Source: Bacillota bacterium
Lineage (GTDB): Bacteria; Bacillota; Dethiobacteria; DTU022
Assembly: GCA_030611385.1 (NCBI GenBank)
Contig: JAUWPV010000001.1
Location: 98,299-162,298, forward strand
Length of the DNA stretch: 64,000 nt
Direction: 5' to 3'
Shown piece by piece: positions 20,405 through 30,528 of the stretch. The notes under the pieces were generated by a model, which was given only the letters and a program-made list of their open reading frames with translations, did not search any database and was not told the origin of the DNA. The first letter of the stretch is position 1; each line of letters starts with the position of its first letter. A program made the position numbers and the translations under genes.

Positions 20405-22354
20405 TTGGCAGAAGAAAAAACTTTCTACATCACCACACCGATCTACTATCCAAGCAATAAGCTTCATGTTGGCAACTCTTATACTACGGTGGCTGCTGAT
20501 GCAATAGCCCGTTTTAAAAGAATGACCGGCTACCGCGTCTGGTTTCTTACCGGCACAGACGAACACGGTCAGAAAATTCAACGTCAGGCTGAAGCGGCCG
20601 GTAAGGCGCCTCGTGTATTTGTTGACGAGATCGTTGCCTGGATAAAAGAACTCTGGCAGGAACTCGATATTCAATATGATGATTTTATCCGTACCACCGA
20701 CCCCAGGCACAAAGAAAAAGTAGCCCAAATATTTACACGTTTTTATGAACAGGGTGATATCTATAAGGGAAAATATGAAGGATGGTATTGCACTCCCTGC
20801 GAAGCCTACTGGACGGAACGGCAGCTTGAAGATGGTAACTGCCCTGACTGCGGACGTGAAGTTGAGCTGATTGCTGAAGAGGCTTACTTCTTTAGGATGT
20901 CAAAATATGCAGAGCGACTGCTCGATCATATCGAAGCACACCCGGAATTCATCCAGCCGAATTCACGTAAAAATGAAATGATTAATAATTTCCTCAAGCC
21001 AGGGCTTGAGGATCTCTGTGTCTCGCGGACATCCTTTGACTGGGGTATTCCAGTGCCATTTGATCCTAAACATGTTATTTATGTCTGGCTCGATGCCCTG
21101 AGCAATTATATTACAGCTTTGGGTTACGGTGAAGAAGACAGTATTTTTAAGACATTCTGGCCGGCTGATGTTCAGCTGATTGGGAAAGATATCCTTCGTT
21201 TCCACACTATATATTGGCCGATATTCTTGATGGCGCTTGACCAACCCCTGCCGAAAACCGTATTCGGGCATGGCTGGTTGATGCTGCAGGAAGGTAAAAT
21301 GTCCAAGTCGAAAGGTAATGTGATTGACCCCCGGGTGTTGGCGAGTCGTTACAGTTCAGATGCACTGCGCTATTTCCTGTTGCGGGAGATTCCTTTTGGG
21401 CAGGATGGTATTTTTAGCCTGGAAAATTTTATAACCCGTATCAATACCGATCTGGCCAACGATCTGGGCAATCTTGTCAGCAGGGCCCTGACCATGGCTG
21501 AACGCTATTTTGATGGGATTCTTCAGGAACCACTGGCAGGGGATGAAAACAGTGATACTGAACTTAGATCCCTGGCCCTTGAAATCCCTGCCGCTGTTGA
21601 AACATATACCAATGATTTGAAAATCAGCGATGCCCTGGCAGAGTTGTGGAAACTGATCCGCCGCAGCAATAAATATATCGATGAGAATAAACCCTGGGAA
21701 CTGGCTAAAGATCCGGCAAATCGCGGACGCCTGGGAACAGTTATCTATAATTTGATTGAGAGTATCCGCTTTATTGCTGTTATGCTTCAGCCCTTTATGC
21801 CACGGACCCCGGAGAGTATCTGGCAGCAGATCGGTCTGAAAGATTGTCCCGAACTGCAGGGCTGGTCAAGCCTGCAGGAGTGGGGTGCGATCAAACCCGG
21901 GGTTGTAGTAGCGCGGGGGGACGATCTTTTCCCCCGGCTTAATCTGCAGGCTGAAATCAGAGAAATGCAGGAAAACAAGCCTGCCGGGAAAAGTACTCCT
22001 GAAGAGCAGGCAGAAATACAGGAAGGTCTAATCAGCCTTGATCAGTTTCAGCAGGTGGATCTGAGGGTGGCCGAGATCATTTCTGCTGAAAGAGTCCCCA
22101 AATCAGATAAATTATTGAAAATAGAGGTAGAAATTGGCAATAACATCAAACGGCAGGTTGTAGCCGGAATTGCCGGGCATTATCAACCAGATGAACTGAT
22201 TGGCAGGCAAGTGTTATTCGTTGCCAACTTGAAACCGGTTAAACTGCGTGGTGTGCTTTCCCAGGGTATGCTGCTAGCGGCGACTACCAAAGAAGGCCGT
22301 CTGGCCCTGACGACAGTTGATCGGGTTATTCCATCCGGAAGCAGGATCAGCTAA
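20405..22354 (+). CDS. metG: Methionyl-tRNA synthetase
   Basis: TTPIYYPSNKLHVGNSYT, KMSKSKGN, C-terminal tRNA-binding domain. Confidence 0.97.
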   Translation: MAEEKTFYITTPIYYPSNKLHVGNSYTTVAADAIARFKRMTGYRVWFLTGTDEHGQKIQRQAEAAGKAPRVFVDEIVAWIKELWQELDIQYDDFIRTTDPRHKEKVAQIFTRFYEQGDIYKGKYEGWYCTPCEAYWTERQLEDGNCPDCGREVELIAEEAYFFRMSKYAERLLDHIEAHPEFIQPNSRKNEMINNFLKPGLEDLCVSRTSFDWGIPVPFDPKHVIYVWLDALSNYITALGYGEEDSIFKTFWPADVQLIGKDILRFHTIYWPIFLMALDQPLPKTVFGHGWLMLQEGKMSKSKGNVIDPRVLASRYSSDALRYFLLREIPFGQDGIFSLENFITRINTDLANDLGNLVSRALTMAERYFDGILQEPLAGDENSDTELRSLALEIPAAVETYTNDLKISDALAELWKLIRRSNKYIDENKPWELAKDPANRGRLGTVIYNLIESIRFIAVMLQPFMPRTPESIWQQIGLKDCPELQGWSSLQEWGAIKPGVVVARGDDLFPRLNLQAEIREMQENKPAGKSTPEEQAEIQEGLISLDQFQQVDLRVAEIISAERVPKSDKLLKIEVEIGNNIKRQVVAGIAGHYQPDELIGRQVLFVANLKPVKLRGVLSQGMLLAATTKEGRLALTTVDRVIPSGSRIS

Positions 22355-22355
22355 T

Positions 22356-23144
22356 TTGACATTGTTGATTGATACCCATGCGCACCTTGATTGTCCCCAG
22401 TTTCAAAAAGATCTGGACCAGGTTCTTGATCGGGCCCGACAGTCCGGAGTTGTTGCAGTGATCAATGTCGGAACAGATATGCGCAGTTCTGAGCGGTCTG
22501 TTGAACTGAGCAGGAAGTATCCCTGGATTAGCGCTTCAGTTGGTATCCACCCGCATGGTGCATCCCATGTTCAGGAGAATTGGCTTGAAAAGTTGGAGAT
22601 ATTGGCACGGTCAGGTAATGTTCTTGCTATCGGTGAAACGGGGCTCGACTTTTACCGTAACCTCTCACCAAAGATAAACCAGGAAAAACTTTTTCGGGAG
22701 CACCTTCGCCTTGCCTGTAAAGTTGAGAAACCGGTAATTATCCACAGCCGTGAAGCTCACAGTCAGACGCTTGCAATTGTTAAAGAAGAAGATCTTCCCG
22801 CGAAGGTTGGAGTGATGCACTGTTTTTCCGGCGATCGTCACTGGGCTGAGGCTTTTTTAAATCTCGGTTTCTACATTTCAATTGCCGGCCCGGTAACTTA
22901 TCCCCGCTCTAATGACCTGCGGGATCTGCTTAAATTCATACCTGCAGACCGCCTGCTCTTGGAGACAGATGCACCGTATCTTCCTCCGCAGGCCTACCGC
23001 AGCCAGCGCAATGAGCCGGCCTATATCAGCCTTATCTATAACCGTGTCGCCCTGGCACTCGACCAGGATCTTGATGAACTGGCCAAACAGGTCTATCTAA
23101 ACGCTGTTCGCCTGTTCTCTGATACCCTTGTTGATCGAATATAA
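22356..23144 (+). CDS. tatD: TatD-family DNase
   Basis: IDTHAHLDC, GETGLDFYR, LETDAPYLPP. Confidence 0.95.
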   Translation: MTLLIDTHAHLDCPQFQKDLDQVLDRARQSGVVAVINVGTDMRSSERSVELSRKYPWISASVGIHPHGASHVQENWLEKLEILARSGNVLAIGETGLDFYRNLSPKINQEKLFREHLRLACKVEKPVIIHSREAHSQTLAIVKEEDLPAKVGVMHCFSGDRHWAEAFLNLGFYISIAGPVTYPRSNDLRDLLKFIPADRLLLETDAPYLPPQAYRSQRNEPAYISLIYNRVALALDQDLDELAKQVYLNAVRLFSDTLVDRI

Positions 23145-23221
23145 AATAAAAACAGCGCTTACTGTCCAGATGGAAAGAAAGCGCTGCTCATTATATGGTT
23201 CACTAAGGATTATTGGTACAG

Positions 23222-24046
23222 TCAAAAGGTAAAAAGTTCGATGCCGCCGGAAACATTCAATTCAATGCCCGAAATATAGTTAGCCTCTTCCGTAGCTAAA
23301 AAGACAATGGCGTGAGCAATATCGTCCGGCTCACCCGGTTTGCGGAAAGCCGTGCGGGCAATCATTCGCTCATTCATCTTCGGATTACCACTCTTCCAGG
23401 CTTCGGTTCCGATGATACCGGGAACGATTGCATTAACGGTTATATCATACCGCGCCCCCTCCAGGGCTAAGCTCTTAGTCAGGCCGATAACAGCAGCCTT
23501 GGTTGAAGAATAACTGGCCTGCCCGAATCCACCGAGAGTTCCGGCGACCGAGGCCATGTTAATAATTCTGCCCCACTGTTGTTCTTTCATGTAAGGCCAG
23601 ACCGCTTTGGAGCAGTTATAAGCTCCGGTTAAGTTGATTTTTAAATCACGCTCCCAGAGCTCATCACTCTGGTTTTCAATTGAAGCCACATGATCAAGAG
23701 CAGCGGCGTTATTAACCAGAATATCGATGTGTCCGAACCGGTCTTTTACTGCGGCCATAACTTCCCGGATCTGCTCACGGTCGGTGACATCCATTTTATA
23801 GACCGCTGAACGGCGATTTAGTTTTGTAATCTCTTCCGCAGTTTGCTCAGTGTAAACGACACCCCTGCGTTTCATCAACTGGGCCAGCGGTCCGTATTTT
23901 TCTGCACTGTCTGGCTGATCACTTTCCAGAAGGATATCGGTTATTATTACATCCGCACCGGCTCTTGCCAGGGCGAGAGCATCTGCTCTTCCCAGTCCGC
24001 GCGAGCCTCCGGTAACCAAGGCAACTTTACCCTCCAGACTAAACAC
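23222..24046 (-). CDS. SDR-family NAD(P)-dependent oxidoreductase
   Basis: TGGSRGLGRA, NNAA, YSSTKAAVIGLTKSLA. Confidence 0.95.
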   Translation of the reverse strand: MFSLEGKVALVTGGSRGLGRADALALARAGADVIITDILLESDQPDSAEKYGPLAQLMKRRGVVYTEQTAEEITKLNRRSAVYKMDVTDREQIREVMAAVKDRFGHIDILVNNAAALDHVASIENQSDELWERDLKINLTGAYNCSKAVWPYMKEQQWGRIINMASVAGTLGGFGQASYSSTKAAVIGLTKSLALEGARYDITVNAIVPGIIGTEAWKSGNPKMNERMIARTAFRKPGEPDDIAHAIVFLATEEANYISGIELNVSGGIELFTF

Positions 24047-24075
24047 GGGTTTCCATCCCCTTTAGCGGTTCCCGA

Positions 24076-24402
24076 TTAGCCAAGTAGGTTCTGTAGTTTC
24101 ATGGCCAGAGACATATCACCCTTGACTTTCAGTTTGCCGGCCATGAAAGCGGAAGTTGCATTAAGTTTACCTTCGAGCATTGCGTCAAAATCTTCTGCAG
24201 ACATAGTGATCGTTATATTTGGGCTGTCGTGTGAAGCTTCTACCACTGTTGCTTTGCCATCATCAACATTTGTATGGAAAACACCGCCATTATCTCCAGA
24301 GAGCTCAAACTGATATACTGCACTGACCCCTTTCATTTTTGCCGGATCAGCTGCTTCAATCTTTTTGTTAAGGTTGCCTAATATTCCTTTAAAGTCTGCC
24401 AT
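24076..24402 (-). CDS. SCP2 sterol-binding-domain protein
   Basis: ITMSAEDFDAMLEGKLNATSAFMAGKLKVKGDMSLAMKLQNLL. Confidence 0.9.
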   Translation of the reverse strand: MADFKGILGNLNKKIEAADPAKMKGVSAVYQFELSGDNGGVFHTNVDDGKATVVEASHDSPNITITMSAEDFDAMLEGKLNATSAFMAGKLKVKGDMSLAMKLQNLLG

Positions 24403-24687
24403 TTAATAGTACGCCTCCTTAAAGTGTTTTCAAATTAGGTGAAGCGGTAAGACAAACTTCTTAAGAAAAACAACCCCCCTTCTCGATATGAATTGCTTAA
24501 ACAGGTAAACTGTTACTATTGTAAAATACATTATAATGCATAATTGACCGTTTGTCATTATATTTTTGCGACAATTCGATTTGGGTCCGGTTTGCTTTTG
24601 ATTTATTATTAACTAATTTGACGCTGGCGGTATCCGGGAGGTACAATGAGTTGCCGGTAACCTAGATACCAGTGGAGGGTACTATAA

Positions 24688-25560
24688 ATGACCTGTATTC
24701 CGGATGTTACTTCACCACGGGAAGTTATGGTCCTGTTTGAGCGGTACGGTTTGCAGCCCCGCCGCCAGCTAGGCCAGAATTTCTTAATCGACGCCAATAT
24801 TGCCCGAAAGATAACTGCGGCGGCAGAAATTAAACCGGGTGATGCTGTAGTTGAAGTCGGACCGGGCGTAGGTGCTTTAACAGTCAAACTGGTTAGTTCG
24901 GGGGCAGACCTCGTTGCGCTTGAGATTGACCGGGGTCTGGCTGGACTGCTCGGGGATATACTTCAACCGTGGCCGGAAATAAGGATTCTTCATCAGGATG
25001 CTTTAAAGGTGAACTGGCCCGAGTTAATCAACAGCCACTTTGCGGCGGGTCGTCCCGTTAAACTGGTTTCAAATCTGCCTTATGTTATCTCCGGACCTTT
25101 TATGTATGCTCTCTTTAAAGCGGGTTTCCCTTTTCATTTAGCTATTCTAATGTTTCAGAAAGAGGTGGCTCGTCGCCTGGTTGCCAATCCCGGAGACAGG
25201 GATTATGGCGGACTTTCAGTGCTTAGCAGTTATTATACTACTGGGAAAGTGCTTTTTGACGTCTCTAATAATGTTTTTTGGCCCCGTCCCAAGGTAGGGT
25301 CGGCTGTACTGAAGCTGCAGCCGCGTCAGCGGATGCTTACATCCGCTGAGGAGCAGCATTTATGGTATCTGGTCCAGGGAGTATTTCAGCAGCGGCGTAA
25401 AACAATGCTCAACAATATGATCAGGCTTTTTCCCCGATCCCGCGATAAGCTGGTCGGATTATTGGAAGAAGCTTCGATAGATCCAGCTATCCGGCCGGAG
25501 CAGTTGACGGCGGATCAGTTTGCAAAGCTGACCCGAATCACTTATAATTACCATAATTAA
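24688..25560 (+). CDS. rsmA: 16S rRNA (adenine1518/1519-N6)-dimethyltransferase
   Basis: LGQNFLIDANIARKI, VVEVGPGVGALT, SNLPYVISGP. Confidence 0.96.
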   Translation: MTCIPDVTSPREVMVLFERYGLQPRRQLGQNFLIDANIARKITAAAEIKPGDAVVEVGPGVGALTVKLVSSGADLVALEIDRGLAGLLGDILQPWPEIRILHQDALKVNWPELINSHFAAGRPVKLVSNLPYVISGPFMYALFKAGFPFHLAILMFQKEVARRLVANPGDRDYGGLSVLSSYYTTGKVLFDVSNNVFWPRPKVGSAVLKLQPRQRMLTSAEEQHLWYLVQGVFQQRRKTMLNNMIRLFPRSRDKLVGLLEEASIDPAIRPEQLTADQFAKLTRITYNYHN

Positions 25561-25585
25561 ATCAAGCAGAAAGGTCGCCGGCGCG

Positions 25586-26062
25586 ATGCTTTTTACAAGC
25601 CCTTCAAGGGGTCAGGTATCTTTTCAGGAGATGTTTGATGATCTTGTAAACTATACCAACGAATTTCCCGATGATTCTTATAGATTGATTATTGGTACCG
25701 ATTCACACTCCTACCTAAATGATTCTGTCATATTTGTTACAGCCGTTGTCGTCCACCGTATTGGTAAGGGTGGACGCTTTTATTATCATAAGCAAAAAAC
25801 GCGCTATATGGAGAGCTTACGACAGCGGATTTACTACGAGACCTTCCATAGCCTCGAAGTGGCAACGCGTCTTACTGAGCAGCTTGCTCAAAACGTGGAT
25901 TGCAAATTAAACGTGGAAATTCATCTTGATGTTGGCGAAAAGGGTGAAACCAGGGCTATCATCAAAGAGGTTGTTGGTATGGTGATCGGCAGCGGATATC
26001 AGGCCTACATCAAACCCGATTCGTTTGGAGCAACTACTGTTGCTGATCGTTTTACCAAGTAG
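25586..26062 (+). CDS. YkuK-type ribonuclease H-like protein (DUF458)
   Basis: RLIIGTDSHSY...VVHRIGKGGRFYYHK...EIHLDVGEKGETR. Confidence 0.85.
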   Translation: MLFTSPSRGQVSFQEMFDDLVNYTNEFPDDSYRLIIGTDSHSYLNDSVIFVTAVVVHRIGKGGRFYYHKQKTRYMESLRQRIYYETFHSLEVATRLTEQLAQNVDCKLNVEIHLDVGEKGETRAIIKEVVGMVIGSGYQAYIKPDSFGATTVADRFTK

Positions 26063-26152
26063 CCGGTTTTTTGACTGGTCTTGTTAAATTTCAAGAGTGA
26101 CAATCATATTTGGCCTTCTGTTGCTTATTACCGCCTTATCTCGCAGTATTAC

Positions 26153-26182
26153 TTGACATAATGCCCGATATTGTGCTATAAT
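26153..26182 (+). promoter_or_regulatory. SigmaA-type promoter of veg
   Basis: TTGACA-18 nt-TATAAT. Confidence 0.75.
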
Positions 26183-26213
26183 TTCATCTAGAATATATAT
26201 AAGGTGGTTTTAA

Positions 26214-26480
26214 ATGGTGGCCAAAGATGTCCTATTTGAAATCCGCAAGAAGCTAGAATCACACCTCGGGGAAACGATTAAGCTGCGGGCAAACCGCGGT
26301 CGCCGCAAGACATACGAAAAAGAAGGCATTTTGGAAAGCACCTACCCTTCTATTTTCATCGTCCGGGTTGATGAAAATAGCTATTTCCAGAGGCTATCTT
26401 TCAGTTATGCTGATGTCCTGACGGAAACAGTGGAGCTTAGTTTTAACGAAGGAGATTTGCGCCGCACAGTAGGTTTATAA
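26214..26480 (+). CDS. veg: Veg family protein
   Basis: VLFEIRKKLESHLGETIKLRANRGRRKTYEKEGILESTYPSIFIV. Confidence 0.95.
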   Translation: MVAKDVLFEIRKKLESHLGETIKLRANRGRRKTYEKEGILESTYPSIFIVRVDENSYFQRLSFSYADVLTETVELSFNEGDLRRTVGL

Positions 26481-26565
26481 AAATATGGTGGAAGCAAATT
26501 GAAACAAAATATCTTGCCCGGAGAGACAGAACAGAAACTTGGCACTTTACTTAATAATAATGATG

Positions 26566-26596
26566 GCCGGATCTGAATAGATCCGGCTTTTGTTTT
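26566..26596 (+). terminator. Rho-independent terminator
   Basis: gccggatct-gaat-agatccggcttttgttttt. Confidence 0.85.
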
Positions 26597-26616
26597 TACT
26601 CTAAACAGGGGAGGTA

Positions 26617-27492
26617 GTGTTGATGAAAGTTGCTGATATCAGGAAAATCTGTGTTGTTGGTGCTGGTAATATGGGACACCAGATATCGATTCTGGCTGCG
26701 ATTTATGGTTATAAAGTTGGCTGTGTCGATGCCAGCCCGGAACAGCTTAAAAAAGCTGAGGATTTTATCGATAAATATTTACCAGCGCGGGTAGCCAAAG
26801 GCAAGCTTACTGCGGATCAGGCGACGTTGATACGTGGTAATCTTCACTTCACAACCAGTCTTGCTGAAGCTGCCCGGAATGCTGATTTTGCTGTTGAGGC
26901 GGCGACTGAAAAACTTGATTTGAAAAAAGAAATCTTTAAACAACTTGATCAACTGCTGCCTCCCCATGCCATACTTGTGACAAACAGCTCTTTCCTGGTT
27001 AGTTCGCTTCTGGCTGGAGTAACAAATCGACCGGAAAAAGTATGCAACATGCATTTTTTTAACCCCGCTCTGGTCATGAAGTGCGTAGAAGTAGTCAAAG
27101 GTCCCCATACTGCTGAAGAAACGGCACAGCTTACTGTGGAACTGGCCCGAAAACTGGGTAAAGAACCCGTCCTGCTCAACAAGGAAATCTACGGCTTCCT
27201 TGTTAACAGGGTTCTGGCTGCGATTAATAATGAGGCTCTTTTCCTACTCGAAGCCGGAGTAGCATCAGCTGAAGATATAGACAGTGCAGTGACCAATGCA
27301 CTGGGCCATCCACTTGGTCCCTTCCGCCTGATGGATCTCACCGGGATAGATCTCTCTTATCATATTACTATGGAGCGATATCAGGCTACTGGAAAAGCGG
27401 AAGATAAACCTTCACCGACTATTGTTGAAAAATATGTAAAAGGTGAATGGGGCCAGAAAACCGGGAAAGGATTTTATGAATACAAGGAATAA
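26617..27492 (+). CDS. 3-hydroxybutyryl-CoA dehydrogenase family protein
   Basis: CVVGAGNMGHQI, HFFNPALVMKCVEVVKG, GFLVNRVL. Confidence 0.92.
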   Translation: MLMKVADIRKICVVGAGNMGHQISILAAIYGYKVGCVDASPEQLKKAEDFIDKYLPARVAKGKLTADQATLIRGNLHFTTSLAEAARNADFAVEAATEKLDLKKEIFKQLDQLLPPHAILVTNSSFLVSSLLAGVTNRPEKVCNMHFFNPALVMKCVEVVKGPHTAEETAQLTVELARKLGKEPVLLNKEIYGFLVNRVLAAINNEALFLLEAGVASAEDIDSAVTNALGHPLGPFRLMDLTGIDLSYHITMERYQATGKAEDKPSPTIVEKYVKGEWGQKTGKGFYEYKE

Positions 27493-27607
27493 CTGGTTTC
27501 CTAAACTTCTGTGAAATAAAATAGTTGGGTGAAAGGGCAGGATTACGGCGGCTTGTGTAGAATAGCGGATACAGTTTAATAGTGCTTGATTTACGGGAGG
27601 CTTGTCT

Positions 27608-27736
27608 TTGAAAGCGCTGCTTGTTGTCGACATGCTGGTTGATTTTATTGATCCGAAGGGATCTCTCTACATTGGACCGATCGCTGAAGATCTGATTCCT
27701 GAGATCAAATCGCGGCTTATAAAATACCGTTTATAA
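27608..27736 (+). pseudogene. Truncated nicotinamidase/isochorismatase-family N-terminus
   Basis: TTG start after gggaggcttgtc; LKALLVVDMLVDFIDPKGSLYIGPIAEDLIPEIKSRLIKYRL then stop (42 aa). Confidence 0.7.
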
Positions 27737-27815
27737 GGAAGATTATCATATTGCTTTGAAGAAAATGGAGAAAACGCTCGGGGTTAATCTTACCTGGCCG
27801 GCCTGGAGGAATCAG

Positions 27816-28856
27816 ATGAAGACAACAGACTTTATAACGTTAAAAGATATCGCATCAATGGAGATCAGATCAGACGATCGCTTCTTTTCCGCCACAGGTC
27901 CTGAAATAGAACAGGGACTGACCAGTGACATTTATTTTGTGCGCACCAGAGATTTGCTTGATAAAATGGGGCTGGCCGACACTGAGGTTACCGCTGAAAT
28001 ATTTTCTTCCCGTGAAGGGGTTCTGGCTGGAATAGATGAAGCCATTTACCTGCTGCGCAATCGGGATCTTGAAATCTGGACGCTCCATGAAGGCGATGCA
28101 ATGGGTGACCGAGAAGTGGTCATGCGCATCCGGGGACGGTACAGTGACTTTGGTATCTTTGAGACTCCGTTGTTGGGTATATTGGCCAGTTCAAGCGGCT
28201 GGGCCACAGCAGCCAGAAGCTGTAAAGAGGCGGCAGCTGGTCGCAAGGTAATCTGCTATGGCGCAAGGCATCTCCATCCTGCAGTAGCGCCGGTCATGGA
28301 GCGTGCAGCGGTGATTGGTGGCGCAGATGCCTGCAGCTGCATTTTGGGAGCGCTGCTTCTCGGACGCTCACCGGTGGGAACGGTACCCCATGCAGCTTTT
28401 TTAATTGCCGGCGATACGGTCGAACTGGCTAAAGCCTATGACCAGTTTGTTCCACCAGATGCGCCGCGGATTATTCTTGTTGACACCTTTAAAGATGAAA
28501 CTGAAGAAGCTTTAAGGGTCGCTGAAGCTCTGGGCAAACACTTAAACGGGGTACGTCTCGATACTCCAGGTGAAAGAGGCGGCGTAACAACTGGCCTGGT
28601 AAGAGAAACTAGAGCCCGCCTTGACCAGGCAGGCTATAAGCATGTGCAGATCATAGTTTCGGGAGGTTTAGACCTCGAGCGGATTGCAAGCCTGGTCGAA
28701 GCAGGTGCTGATGTTTTTGGCGTAGGCAGTTATATTTCCCGTGCACCGGCAATTGATATGACTATGGATTTAAAAGAAGTGCGTGGCAAAGCGCTGGCTA
28801 AAAGAGGCCGTATACCGGGCATTACCATTAATGAACGCCTGGTAAAGATAAACTGA
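27816..28856 (+). CDS. pncB: Nicotinate phosphoribosyltransferase
   Basis: Quinolinate/nicotinate PRTase fold motifs (GARHLHPAVAPVMERAAVIGGADACS, IIVSGGLDLERIASLVEAGADVFGVGSYI); RBS ggagg before ATG 27816. Confidence 0.88.
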   Translation: MKTTDFITLKDIASMEIRSDDRFFSATGPEIEQGLTSDIYFVRTRDLLDKMGLADTEVTAEIFSSREGVLAGIDEAIYLLRNRDLEIWTLHEGDAMGDREVVMRIRGRYSDFGIFETPLLGILASSSGWATAARSCKEAAAGRKVICYGARHLHPAVAPVMERAAVIGGADACSCILGALLLGRSPVGTVPHAAFLIAGDTVELAKAYDQFVPPDAPRIILVDTFKDETEEALRVAEALGKHLNGVRLDTPGERGGVTTGLVRETRARLDQAGYKHVQIIVSGGLDLERIASLVEAGADVFGVGSYISRAPAIDMTMDLKEVRGKALAKRGRIPGITINERLVKIN

Positions 28857-28858
28857 AT

Positions 28859-29752
28859 ATGCGCAGAGTTTTAACTGTCAGGGCTCCCGCTAAAATTAAT
28901 TTAGGGCTGACTGTCCTCGGACGCCGGCCGGACGGATATCATGAGATTGAATCGGTCATGCAACAGGTATCTCTGGCTGATATTCTTTTATTTGAACCAT
29001 CGCCGATGAAAGGATTGTGTTTTCTCTGTACCGATCCGGATCTTTCCGGGTATGATAACCTGGTCTGTCAGGCTGCTAAATTGCTCGAAGAGCAAACTAA
29101 TGAACCTTTGCCAGGCGTCAGGATAACCCTGGTTAAAAGAATACCGGTCGAGGCAGGTTTGGCCGGTGGCAGCAGTGATGCCGCAGCGGTATTGCTTACA
29201 TTGAACAGTTATTGGCAGTTGGGGTTGTCAAAAACGGATTTGCTAAAAATTGGCGCTGCTTTGGGATCAGATGTGCCATTCTGCTTGCAGGGTGGAACTT
29301 CCCTGGTTCGGGGGCGGGGTGAAAAACTTGAGCAGCTCCCTCCGCTTCCTTTTTTTTGGGTGGTTCTGGCGCTACCTCACGGAGTTAAAATATCGACAGC
29401 GTTAGCTTATCGCTCTTTCGACTCAAGCCTGATCGGGAAGCCTTCGCTTATTCCCCTGCTAAAAGCAATCAGGTTAGAAAACAGAAAAGAGATAACCGAC
29501 TGGTTAAGCGGTGGTTTAACCAACACTCTTGAAACAGCGATTCTACCGGGTTCCGATTTACTGGGTAGCCTAAAAAAAAGGCTTCAGTTTCTTGGGCTTA
29601 AGCCGATTCTGTCCGGAAGCGGCCCAACGTTATTTATACTGACGGAAAATTATTCCCTGGCGCGCAGTGCTGCAAGAGCCGTTGAAAATGAAGGCGGCAG
29701 AGCCTACCTATGCTGGACACTGGCCGGGAGCAAGGAGTGGTCAAATGTTTGA
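28859..29752 (+). CDS. ispE: 4-(cytidine 5'-diphospho)-2-C-methyl-D-erythritol kinase
   Basis: APAKINLGLTVLGRRPDGYHEIESVMQ, EAGLAGGSSDAAA. Confidence 0.96.
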   Translation: MRRVLTVRAPAKINLGLTVLGRRPDGYHEIESVMQQVSLADILLFEPSPMKGLCFLCTDPDLSGYDNLVCQAAKLLEEQTNEPLPGVRITLVKRIPVEAGLAGGSSDAAAVLLTLNSYWQLGLSKTDLLKIGAALGSDVPFCLQGGTSLVRGRGEKLEQLPPLPFFWVVLALPHGVKISTALAYRSFDSSLIGKPSLIPLLKAIRLENRKEITDWLSGGLTNTLETAILPGSDLLGSLKKRLQFLGLKPILSGSGPTLFILTENYSLARSAARAVENEGGRAYLCWTLAGSKEWSNV

Positions 29753-30497
29753 TGCTGTTGTTATGGCCGGTGGAGGAAAACCGGAGCCGTTAACCGAGTT
29801 GGAGGGTGTATCCAATAAAGCTTTTATTATGTTGCACGGCAGGCCACTTCTTGCCTATATTTTGCAAGCGCTTCGGGAAGCGCCATCAGTTGATCGTGTT
29901 GTGGTGGTTGGCCCAAAAAGTGAACTTGAGATGCTGCGCCAGGAGGGTTATGATTTCGAGATTGTACCGGAAAAGGAAAGTATGCTTGATAACGTGGCTG
30001 CCTGCTTTGAATCTGCAGATCAAAACCGTCTTTGCCTCGTTGTCAGTGGTGACATTCCCCTGCTTGATGCCGGGGTTATTGAAGAATTTTTAAAATTATG
30101 TGCTCCATATAATCATGATTTTTATTATCCCATCCTGAACCGCGAGACATGTCAACTTCGTTTTCCGGAAACAGAGCGCACCTATGTCCGCCTGAAAGAA
30201 GGGCATATAACCGGCGGAAATATAGGCCTGATTAATACTGGCTGGTTCCTCAGCAATCGTGACCGCCTGGAGATGTTTATCTCTTACCGGAAAAAACCGC
30301 TGAAACTGCTGCGGATTTTACCGCTTTCTTTAATCATCAAGTATCTGTTGAAAAGACTTTCTGTAACCGATCTGGAGCGCTCTATCTCCCGGCTGCTCTG
30401 TTTCAAAGCCCGGGCAGTTCCCTGTGATTGCGTTGAAATTGGTATTGATGTAGATAAAATCAGCGATCTTGAATTGGTCAGAAAAACTTTACAATGA
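29745..30497 (+). CDS. Nucleotidyltransferase family protein (MobA-like)
   Basis: MFDAVVMAGGGKPEPLTELEGVSNKAFIMLHGRPLLAYILQAL; overlaps ispE end. Confidence 0.88.
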   Translation: MFDAVVMAGGGKPEPLTELEGVSNKAFIMLHGRPLLAYILQALREAPSVDRVVVVGPKSELEMLRQEGYDFEIVPEKESMLDNVAACFESADQNRLCLVVSGDIPLLDAGVIEEFLKLCAPYNHDFYYPILNRETCQLRFPETERTYVRLKEGHITGGNIGLINTGWFLSNRDRLEMFISYRKKPLKLLRILPLSLIIKYLLKRLSVTDLERSISRLLCFKARAVPCDCVEIGIDVDKISDLELVRKTLQ

Positions 30498-30528
30498 CAG
30501 TAGATAAGTTTTTGCAGGAGGGCAATTA

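Noticed and set aside
20280-20405. T-box or riboswitch upstream of metG
   Set aside because: Leader is only ~35 nt after the -10 box; no T-box sequence or antiterminator
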